From: Cristatella mucedo
Lineage: Eukaryota; Bryozoa; Phylactolaemata; Cristatellidae
Length of the DNA stretch: 64,000 nt
Assembly: GCA_009760855.2 (NCBI GenBank)
Contig: WPIO01000072.1
Location: forward strand, 1,707,001-1,771,000
Direction: 5' to 3'
Shown piece after piece: positions 55,506 through 64,000 of the stretch. The stretch's first letter is position 1. Each line of letters begins with the position of its first letter. Made by a program: the position numbers and the translations under genes. The notes under the pieces are model-generated. The model saw only the letters and a program-made list of their open reading frames with translations, had not been told where the DNA came from and searched no databases.

Positions 55506-56896
55506 ACCTAAATTCATCTTAATAGCTTCTGGTATTCCGCTGATATCTTCGCTGTGATTGTACATGAGCTGTCCTCGGATGTATTATTCAAAAAAGGACC
55601 CGCTTAGCATTAAATGCGATATCGCTATATCTGTGAGCTGCCTTCGACGGATAAAACTGTGATGATCACCGTCATCATGAAAGAATACTGAAAATTGAAA
55701 TCAAGCTATCCCCTTTTCTGGGATTCATGAGGATTTATCTGAAGCTCATCCAAAGATATGCAAGCATGCTTGCTGTCCTAAAAACTTACTCCAACATTCG
55801 AATGACGTTAAGAATGTACAGCATTCTCCATCTTGAGAAATCGTTTCAGCTGTTTGCTTTTAGAGCTTGAATTTAGAGGATGCTTGCCGTACCTAGAGAA
55901 GTACAATATTCGGCAATGTAGCTCCAGTGCCTCGCGGTAGGCGAGAATGTGGCCGTTTCTAGACCCTTTCAGAGAATATCATTTATTCGTTTCACTGGCC
56001 AAGAAGCTGCTAAATGGCTGCTATTCAAAGAGAACATCTTCCTTTGAGCTACGCTGGGAACTCGAGCCAGGTGGGGTTTTATGCCGCCCCTTCCCCTTCC
56101 CCCTCCCCCCGCCCCGCGAGCTGGAAAATCCAACTTTATTAACGGCAGATGCTTCAAGCAGGGATCCTTGCATTACTGTAAATGCTACTCGGCAGTCTGC
56201 TTCTCACTCTGTGTTATCAGACAAGCGAAATAACCAAATCTGAACTTAGCTACTCTGCTTTCAGATTTTGGTAAAAGAAAGCTTTCTGTTTGCTGTTCCA
56301 ATCCGATTATTTTCGTAGTGGCTGTGGATAAAATGGAACTATGCCTTCTAAGATTAGGTGCTTCATTCACCTAAATGATCTAAAGTTGACGGCAATTAAG
56401 TAGTGAAGATTCAAAACAACATTTAAAGGACCAGTCTTCTAGTTTAGAGTGCAGAAGTACGATGGAGAACACAGTGAAGTATTTCGCGATATTAAGGGTA
56501 TTGATGAACAACTTAAAGGCCGGAGGCTAGTTCAAATAGGTGTGTCGAAAAGCCCGGTCGAGTTCGCGGGAAGAGCTTACGTTAAGTCCAAATAACCATA
56601 TTTACTTATTTAAGATTAATTTGGATTTACAAACTCGAGGCTTCTCTAATTATTAAATTCAGAGAGTTGATCCCTAAGATTTCAGACATCAAAATTCTGT
56701 GCTCATCAATCTTCGGTGTTCAGCCAGCTAGGCGACCACAGTCAAGTTGTAGCTATTTTAGTCTCGCTCTTGTACAAAGTCTGAACGCAACTATCTGATG
56801 AACATAATCAACTATCTGCTCTATTATCCTCAATTTAGCTTTCATGTTAAGATTTAAAGACGTTTCCAAGCCCTTTTAGTCTTACCCGACACATAT
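55506..56896. other. Intergenic, nothing recognised
   Basis: AT-rich, with a C-tract near 56100. No coding or repeat family seen. Confidence 0.4.
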
Positions 56897-56963
56897 TACA
56901 TTACTATAATTCATTTGTATAACGCCATAAGAGAATTTAGTCTCTATCCAGGCATTTCACATA
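56897..56963 (-). repeat. SINE-B/LINE-type 3' tail, inverted
   Basis: 'aattcatttgtataacgcca', 'gagaatttagtctctatcca' and 'ggcatttcacatat' match the tail of the SINE-B copy at 3396. The SINE head is replaced by the tRNA-Pro-like sequence that follows. Confidence 0.7.
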
Positions 56964-57031
56964 TGCCCTCTAGGGGTATTATTCTCGCTTAGGATGCGAG
57001 AGGTTCCGGGTTCAAATCCCGGACAGGCCTA
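56964..57031 (+). pseudogene. tRNA-Pro(AGG)-like pseudogene
   Basis: The anticodon arm TCTCGC-TTAGGAT-GCGAGA is intact with anticodon AGG. The T arm TCCGGG-TTCAAAT-CCCGGA is perfect. The D arm is present only in part (TCTAGGGGTATTATT), and the 5' acceptor strand does not pair with 3' ACAGGCC. Probably a truncated tRNA or a tRNA-headed retroposon. Confidence 0.65.
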
Positions 57032-57226
57032 TGTTTTCCGTAACTCACTACTTGCTGGCCTACCGGCAGGTGCAATCAGGCGATTACAGCTGATGCAAAC
57101 TCCCGACTTGCGTCATGACATCCCCGGACTTTAAAAAGAATTTACACATTTAAAAAGAAGTAAAGCGCATAGAAAGAGATTGGGTTCTCTGAGGGCGCTT
57201 TATTAAGTGTATTGGTATTACTATTA
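57032..57226 (+). repeat. LINE-A, internally deleted short copy
   Basis: 'gtaactcactacttgctggc' (the NSLLAGLP region) jumps to 'cccgacttgcgtcatgacat', then to the 3' end 'agaaagagattgggttctct' and ATT/ACT repeats. Most of the region between is missing. Confidence 0.78.
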
Positions 57227-57318
57227 TGCCGCAGGGCTCGAACCTACGACCTCGGCGATCAAATGCATTCACCTCGGTCATCAAATTCGAGCACCATAAC
57301 CCCTGGGCCAATCCAGGA
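57227..57318 (-). repeat. tRNA-like SINE-B head, inverted
   Basis: 'gcagggctcgaacctacgac' and 'ctcgg' (B-box complement), then 'ataacccctgggccaatcca'. Related to the SINE-B heads at 3460-3530 and 26750-26820. Confidence 0.5.
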
Positions 57319-58401
57319 CATCTGCTTAGTAGCATTATAATGGAGTTTCCAGTATGTATGAAGACATACAGGGTATATATACTATATATACAGTATATAT
57401 TGTATTTACAGGTATATTTAAGTATTGCATGTACGTATGTGTATGCTCAGTATGCATCGGAATCCTCAGCAATGTAGCGCTAATCATAGCGATGGGATAT
57501 CGCGGAGCCTTCAATTTTTAGACAAAACAGAGGTACTAGGCCTTAGGTTATATGCTTTAAATAGGGTCACACTCGTTGAGGACAGTTATGTTTCCGACAA
57601 GCTTCCTCGGAAGAACTCGCACACTGCCATTGTGCACTAGAAATAGGGAGCTCTGTGATCAAACCGTCGGGATGAACTTTTGGCCTGGTTGTCCTGTCTG
57701 AAAACCACACCGGCCAAGAAGAAATCCCCCTCTGACCAATCTCTGCCTAGTTACGTTCGCACCGGGACGTATCTGCAACTAAAGTGTAAGGAGCGTGCTT
57801 ATCTCATTCTGAATCTGCGTCTGGGAGCTGAAGCAGCTGTCAGCTTTATTGTCTTTGGTGGACTATACGACAGAAGCTCTATGCCGGCACGCATTCCTGT
57901 GACAAGTCTAACGGCCTGTGGATTACTGCTAGTTTGGCTTCGTGCAAACATGCCGATCTCTCACCAAGTCTCCACGTTAGAGCTTACAGCAACAGGATTG
58001 ATGCGTCGTAACAATCTGCCTTTCTTTTAAATTTGCGATTTTCCTTGACGATGGCTATTCAAATGAGCGAGCTGCTTCAGCAACATTAACCGGCCCCGAA
58101 TGTGGATTCCTTTGCACGACCCTGCCAAACTCCACCTCCGTAGAACAGATTTTGAGCGCCGGTCTTTCTAATGGCCTCCGCCTGTGACATTTCTAATGGC
58201 CTCCACCTGTGACCCCCTCCTCGAATAAGCCATAACATTGCGTGCAGACTTAGGTAAGAACAACTGCTGTGCTGGTGATCTGTGAGCTTTTTCGTCCCTA
58301 ACGATACATACAGCTCTAGTAATAGAACTAAAAAGCCGTTCAGTATGGCAATTTCTTCTCTGAGTGCGACATGTCGGGTGAGGCATTTCAGTGGCTGTGG
58401 C
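57319..58401. other. Intergenic, nothing recognised
   Basis: A 116-codon + frame (57680-58030) has no recognisable domain. A 26-nt near-duplicate 'tttctaatggcctcc[ga]cctgtgac' occurs at about 58165 and 58191. Confidence 0.4.
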
Positions 58402-58701
58402 CAGCGGAGGAGCCAGGACTTTCATCTAAGGGCCAATACATGCAAAATTTCGATGTAGGAGGGCAAGACCTGCAAGATTGACAATTAGATGGGGCTAGGT
58501 CCACCAATAATGAACAATGGAAGCGCGATATCATAGTGTTTATTCAACACGTCAGTTGCGGTTACTCGTCGACCTGAATTAAGACATAATGTCATCGTTG
58601 GCGACGGTCGGGGCGTTGAAATCGGGGGGGGGGGGGCAGCGGCCCAGGTCGTTAACCCGCTGTAGGGTAGGAATGCCCCCTACTGCCCCCCTCAGCCACT
58701 G
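58402..58701. mobile_element. hAT-type MITE, 300 bp
   Basis: Left end CAGCGGAGGAGCCAGG; right end, reverse-complemented, CAGTGGCTGAGGGGGG (10 of 16). 8-bp target copies GCTGTGGC (58394-58401) and GCTGCGGC (58702-58709), 7 of 8. An internal G-tract lies near 58624-58636. No ORF. Confidence 0.65.
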
Positions 58702-60713
58702 GCTGCGGCTATAGCTGCAGCCCCTTGAACTGAAACCGCGTACGGGACAAAGAGGTCATAGGTCAGCCGGTTGCTGTCACTGATGTAGACAATATTTCGC
58801 CCAAATGTAAACGCGTGCACAAGCCTGGAGGCGCTTCGACGTTCGATGCTGTCTCGGGCCCAGCGGACGAACTCGCGTACGCTTCCGGAGCCCTAGGACG
58901 TTCTTTCGCAAACTCGCATGCTTCAGAAGCATTCTGCAGCCAGTTCGGCAACAGGAACGCCTCTTTTGGGAGGTTCAAGCAAACTGTTTTTTGGAAAAAC
59001 AAACGCCAACGTTGGAGATCTTTCGGGCCACTTACTAGTACGTACGCTAAGAACACTTCCGTCATCAAAAGCCTGCCGACTCGCTACTTGCACAGACCGT
59101 CGCGGCATCTCTAACTACATACATTTTGACCTAGAAAACCCAAAAAATACCACCGCTGGACATACCTAGAACCAACCTCTTCCGTTGGAGATTTCTGCTG
59201 GAGGAGGGCCCGCGAAAACAAATCAAGTTTCGTACTCTCCGGGGCTGGGGGTCATCCCGGGGTCGGCCAGCATCGCCACTGGCTTCCGCGTGGCTTCACA
59301 TCATTTGAAATAAACAGCTGTGTCGTCCTACGGTCTTCTGGCATGTGCGACTGCTCGCACTCACCAACTTGACGATGAACAAAACAACCACTTCAACACG
59401 CACTGCAGAGAACGTACATACCTTTGCGGCGACACGTGTAGTCGGTTAACAGGTACTATAGCCGACTGATCCTGCCCTACGAGTACAGAACGTAGACCAG
59501 CACTTGCCGATGGCCGCTGCGAACGTTTCGAATTGTGGGGATCCTACTTCTTCGTAGCTAGCGTCAAACGCCTAGCAACTCCAGAAACGTGTACTTTGAG
59601 TTACTAAGCGGCGGTGCATCAAAATGTAGTCAGCTGACAGCTTCCGAGATCAGTCGCCATCATCTTTCCTCTCTGGAATTAGGACACACTTACTGCAACG
59701 GCTGGGACCGTACCGGTTGTCGTCACACGGTCAGCCATTGCAAACAACAGGGCAACGCACAAAGCAAGAGTGAAAAATACCAAATTAATGCCTAGCGTCT
59801 GACGCCGATGTTATGACCGTGCGACCCCCACTAGCTCGAGTAGCGGCACAACGCGGTGTGCAATGTGCTAAGGCCTGAACCTCTCAATAAGTCTACGATA
59901 GCTACACGGTGCTCGATCTTCTGCACGCAGCACTAACGACAGCACCATATTATAAAAAAGCACAACCAATAACTTGCATATTACGGTAGATTTGACAGGA
60001 GACTTCCAATAGACTCGTTTACATGTTTACAGGAGCTCACGCTCAGCGCCGCTCAGACTCACTGACCGGCAGATCTATACTCCAAGAGAGAAACTGCTGT
60101 CAGACCCATGCCTTACGTAATGGCCATGCCGTAAGTCATTCGCCGCATAATAGATTTGAGTAAATGTTGCCCGAAAAAGCACGAAAGCACTATCTATTCG
60201 TACAGTTGAATGGAGAAGCGTTAAACCTGCAAAGAATACGAAACGGCTCAAAGGAATTGGGTCACCGGTCTTCGACAAAGCGAGCAGATCGCTGTGTTGC
60301 CGTCTGCATGTGCATCTTCTGCTCTTACTTAAGCATGACTTGGAGGAAGGCTGACCATGCCACTAACTATAATAAGAAAGACCGTCGTCGTCAAACAGAA
60401 GTAGGTCGGAAGCAGGTAAGAAGCACTTTGTTCGCGGTTGGGATAGGTGGAACGCGAATCACTGGAAAGCAGTGTCAAATTTATTTCCCTATTAAAGGAG
60501 ACTCCGTTGATGACCCAAGAGCGCAACTTTTGGTGGCCGGCCGATTCGACGAGAGTCTGCTTTTTATGGCTGCATTATGAATGTTCTCAACCACAATCCG
60601 CCGCATCTCTAGGGCGCGATGCTATCTGGCAACGTATGTCGCGGCTGTTTAAAAGGCGAGTGAAAATATCGCTCGCACCTTCTTCCGCCGTCAATTGAGC
60701 CAAGCTAACTACA
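58702..60713. other. Intergenic, nothing recognised
   Basis: Several overlapping short frames (for example 58815-59114 + and 60164-60580 +) have no recognisable motif. No repeat family seen. Confidence 0.4.
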
Positions 60714-60885
60714 TCCTAGCTGATTAAACAGCCTCTTTTTGTATAGCGACAGAAGAGCCTTTACGGCCATCACCACCGCTTGCAGTGGCGATAAAGGATC
60801 GCCCACCGCAGGAATCGAACCCACGACCTAGGAACCGAGGTCGTGAAAAGCAACCGCCTTACCCAGTGTGCCATCACGGCTCACC
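60714..60885 (-). repeat. SINE-A, inverted
   Basis: 'cctagctgattaaacagcct', 'cgacagaagagcctttacgg', 'gcaggaatcgaacccacgac' and the end 'gccatcacggctcacc'. A near-consensus copy. Confidence 0.9.
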
Positions 60886-61142
60886 ACATAGTTCGATAGG
60901 TTCTATGCTCAGCTGCAGCCGCTCGAGACGATTCTCTATATAAGGCTGCCTATCGCTGCTGCACTCTTTTTTTTTTAGCTCAGATGCAAGGTTTTGACAT
61001 TGAAGTGTTCATATTTTAATTCCATAGTCCGAAGTAGCTAGCTCTGCTGTTCGAATAAAAAATACCCTCCCCCATATCGAGGTCCGGCAATTTTTCCACG
61101 TAGCGTAAGAAACAGCGAGTTGAAAAATGAAGAAAAACACGA

Positions 61143-61922
61143 ATAATAATAATAATAATAATAGTAGCAGTAGTACGTCAATCGCTTACCGCCCTAAGAG
61201 AACTAAATCTCTTTCCAGGCTCTTTAAACGTGGTGCAAAGGAAGCGTGTTAATTGGCTTTCGATAACATGCACAGTGTCAGCCCACGTAAGCATACGCAG
61301 GACGATTCGCACAAACCCAGTAAATGCTGTGAGGAAGAAGTGCGTTATAGCTTCTTTTTTGGTATCAAGTCAGGGGATATCAATGACACCAGTCGGTAGT
61401 GAGTTCCTCGCTTTGGGAGCACACGAACTGAAGGCGCGGTCTCCAAAGGATATGAGGTTGGTTAGAGGCACAGCTAAACGACTTGAGTCAGAGGAGCAAG
61501 CGGTGCGATGCCTAGCTTGATTGGCAAGTCTTTCACGTGGATAGGCTGGAACAAAAGAATAGATGGAACAAAAAAGTGAGTGTCAGACGTGAAAGACGGT
61601 ACGCTGCTTGATCGGAAATCCGCAGCGTAATGCGGAAGTAGTGTAATGTTTGAGTTGTGCGATTCACGGCAGACTAGCCTAGCTGTAAAGGTTTTAGCAG
61701 CTATAGGTATCTTATTGCACAGCCCGGAAGATCAGCGAGTAGTTATAGTAAGCTGTAGAAGTTGAGAAGGGATGTCACAATTGCATGAACCAACTTGGAT
61801 ACGGTATCCTTGTCTAAGCAGCTCCGAATATTTGTGATGTCACCTAAGTGAAAGTAAGAAAACATCGCTGTGGATTTGATGTGATGGTCGAGAGAAAGAC
61901 TCCTTTGAAACAGGACACCACC
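61143..61922 (-). repeat. LINE-A 3' part, inverted
   Basis: AAT repeats, 'cgccctaagagaactaaatc', '3' UTR and C-terminal blocks' up to a minus-strand frame with '[20 protein letters not shown]' (about 61900-61840). Decayed. Confidence 0.82.
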
Positions 61923-62408
61923 CATTTGTGACACCCCGTCTTGACTTCTGTAACTCACTGCTTGCTGGCCTACCGGCATGTGCAATCAGGCGATTACAGC
62001 TGGTGCAAAACTCTGCAGCTAGGCTTGTCTGCTGCGAGCGTCCCAGGTGCCACATCGCACCACTTCTCGCCGACCTGCACTGGCTACCAATCAAGCAACG
62101 GATCGACTTCAATGTTTGGTCACTCACTTTTAGGTCACTTCATTCTTTGGCTCCAGCCTATCTCTCAGATCTACTCTCCCACCAGGCCAAGCATCGTACC
62201 ACCCGCTTTTCGGAATCCAACAGTCTGCCAATACCTCGTACAAACCTCAAATCCTTTGGAGACTGTGCATTTAGTTCGTATGCTCCTAAAGCCTAGAACT
62301 TCATCCCAGCTTGCGTCAGAACATCCCCTGACTTTACCACATTTAAAAAGAACTTAAAGACACACCTATTTAGGACAGTATTTAGTGGGTCCCTGTGATT
62401 CGTCCTTC
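61923..62408 (+). repeat. LINE-A C-terminal fragment, head-to-head with the previous copy
   Basis: Open frame 61928-62296 holds '[20 protein letters not shown]', '[20 protein letters not shown]' and '[20 protein letters not shown]'. It continues to 'taggacagtatttagtgggt' and loses homology near 62408, without the ATT tail. Confidence 0.85.
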
Positions 62409-62475
62409 GTGTGCTTATGCGTGCTGACACTCCTGAAACTCCTGCAGATACACTTAGTATGGTACATCATTCACT

Positions 62476-62533
62476 TCCCGTCGGTCGCTGCACGACCACG
62501 ACAGGTGTCGTGGTCGTGCAGCGACCGACGGGA
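62476..62533. repeat. Perfect palindrome, 28-bp arms, 2-nt centre
   Basis: Left arm 62476-62503 begins tcccgtcggtcgctgcacga; right arm 62506-62533 is its exact reverse complement; centre gg. It contains CACGAC/GTCGTG motifs. It lies between the LINE-A fragment and the long GACA repeat block. Confidence 0.95.
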
Positions 62534-62682
62534 TCTGGTTCGATACAATCTACCTGCAGGACTTCTCCCTCAGATGTCATGTCGCATCTCGCGTCGCGTC
62601 GATGATTTGCCATTGCTTCTGCTTTAGTAAACTGAACGAGATCGAGAGCTCGTGTCTCGCTGCACACGGCTGCTTGAATGCC

Positions 62683-62717
<35 letters not shown>

Positions 62718-62763
62718 CAGACAGGCAGACAGATAGTCACTCCTACATGACTGCTAGAGTGTC

Positions 62764-62845
<82 letters not shown>

Positions 62846-62892
62846 CAGAGAGACAGAGAGACAGAGAGACAGAGACAGACAGAGACAGAGAC

Positions 62893-62957
<65 letters not shown>

Positions 62958-63297
62958 GACAGAGAGAGACAGACAGACAGAGAGAGAGAGAGACAGAGAG
63001 AGACAGAGAGAGACAGAGAGAGACAGAGAGAGACAGAGAGAGACAGAGACAGACAGAGACAGACAGAGACAGACAGAGACAGACAGAGACAGACAGAGAC
63101 AGACAGAGACAGACAGAGACAGACACAGACAGACAGAGACAGACAGAGACAGACAGAGACAGACAGAGACAGACAGAGACAGACAGAGACAGACAGAGAC
63201 AGACAGAGACAGACAGAGACAGACAGAGACAGACAGAGACAGACAGAGACAGACAGAGACAGACAGAGACAGACAGAGACAGACAGAGACAGACAGA
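62683..63297. repeat. (GA)n / (GACA)n / (GACAGACAGA)n repeat block, about 610 bp
   Basis: Short GA runs (62683-62716), then pure GA (62766-62837), GACAGA/GACA variants, a GACA run (62895-62956), and about 250 bp of a regular 12-nt unit (acagacagagac) from about 63050. Spurious long frames on both strands. Confidence 0.95.
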
Positions 63298-64000
63298 TCA
63301 AACGGGTTATCGTTAATAACTTTGAGAAATTAATTCACGTTAATTAATTAATTGGAAATTAATTGGGATGACAATAAGAAATTAATAAGAAGCTAATTCG
63401 AAGCTATCGGTAAAAATGTATGCACATCGGCGCCCCGCGTTAAAGTAAAAACGGTACGAACGGCTAATTTAGCGAGCCCATTTATTAAGCGGCAGAAGAG
63501 CCGTAGCGGCTTTCATCGGCTGTCGTCTGGCGAAAAGGCACCGATCGCTGAACGACCCAAAACCGTTACCTGGACGGTCTAGCGTTAGAGTCTGAAAGAC
63601 TCAGCGGCCAAAATCAAAGCCTCCCGGACTATTAGCTGTAGCGCTGGAGCGTTTTTGTTTCCAGAGACAACGCTCGCTGTTTTAGTGAGCAGTTGGCAAC
63701 CACCTGCAGCGATAGTAAAACATTCGATGAATTAAGCAGCAGCAGCAGCAAAGGAGGGATGGAAAAGATGCACCGGATGTATCCTGAACCGGAAGAATCA
63801 AGAGCGCAGTCTTCGCACCGAGTTGGAAGCGCGTCCTGCGGACCTAAGGAGTGCAAGCGTCCGTCGCCAAACGTATAGGCGGCGTACCCAGGACCTTCCG
63901 AGCAGACACTCGATCTCAGGCGGCCCTAGGGGAGGGGGACCAGAAGGCCGTGCTGAGCTGCTTGCCTTCGGTCACGCCCCTTCCCATCGGTCCTACGCCG
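63298..64000. other. Intergenic, unassigned
   Basis: TTAATTAA-rich start. 'ggcagaagagccgtagcggc' near 63491 recalls SINE-A. A 61-codon + frame lies at 63693-63878, with poly-Ser from AGC repeats. 'ggcgtacccaggaccttccg' at about 63881 resembles a hAT-MITE terminus running off the window. Confidence 0.35.

Noticed and set aside
57680-58030. 116-codon + frame
   Set aside because: No motif, no splice context and no paralogue in the window; kept as unassigned sequence.
61143-62408. Twin-primed (5'-inverted) single LINE insertion
   Set aside because: Both halves contain 3' region sequence, which twin priming of one template would not give.
62683-63297. Regular repeat that could suggest a CRISPR array
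   Set aside because: No unique spacers; the repeats are contiguous microsatellite units in a eukaryotic genome.
62624-63316. Two opposite frames of over 200 codons (Cys-Leu-Ser and Asp-Arg-Gln rich)
   Set aside because: Translations of the GACA repeat block.

Overview
This is eukaryotic, almost certainly metazoan, nuclear DNA. It shows GT-AG introns, one intron-rich gene spread over more than 43 kb, many non-LTR retrotransposon fragments, tRNA-derived SINEs, DNA transposons and long (GA)n, (TG)n, (AT)n and GACA-type simple repeats. Nothing looks prokaryotic or viral. The species cannot be named from the window. L2/CR1-type LINEs with (ATT)n tails and a GTF2IRD2/Charlie-like hAT fit an invertebrate or basal deuterostome, but that is only inference.

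One host gene can be reconstructed with confidence. It is an MSK-type kinase (ribosomal protein S6 kinase alpha-5/alpha-4, MSK1/MSK2 family) on the + strand, with 14 exons between 6552 and 49941. All junctions keep frame and give 932 codons from the first Met (6557) to TAG (49939-49941). The order is an AGC-type N-terminal kinase, an AGC tail with hydrophobic motif, a CaMK-type C-terminal kinase, a MAPK-docking/NLS segment, and an unusually long Ser/Ala/Pro-rich tail. A short true N-terminus probably lies on an unidentified upstream exon. A poly(A) signal candidate is at 50630.

The introns and flanks are mainly mobile-element debris. (1) LINE family A (L2/CR1-like, YADDTQLY reverse transcriptase) has one near-complete copy at 28650-32005, two good RT copies at 20727-21938 and 38248-39960, and many 60-130 bp copies of its 3' end. 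(2) A second, related LINE family B lies at 34680-36060, 46385-47080 and 51275-53720. (3) SINE-A is tRNA-derived, with about seven clear copies. (4) SINE-B is tRNA-derived and has a LINE-A-like 3' tail. (5) A 3.16-kb hAT transposon (15922-19084) has TIRs, an 8-bp target duplication and a broken transposase. (6) There are MITEs of PIF/Harbinger type (26387-27055), TA-target type (32185-32516) and hAT type (58402-58701). (7) A 911-bp solo LTR (52613-53523) sits inside a LINE-B copy.

The most informative observations are structural. A diverged duplication inside the MSK intron (12793-13405 and 15634-19200) has a different transposon in each copy, so each copy serves as the other's empty site. 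The solo LTR is confirmed against an uninterrupted LINE-B copy. Two long perfect inverted repeats (45683-45738 and 62476-62533) are not explained by any annotated feature. Pyrimidine-rich simple repeats lie just upstream of several C-terminal-kinase exons. I did not find a convincing new multi-gene system. From about 50.7 kb to 64 kb I see no supported host gene.
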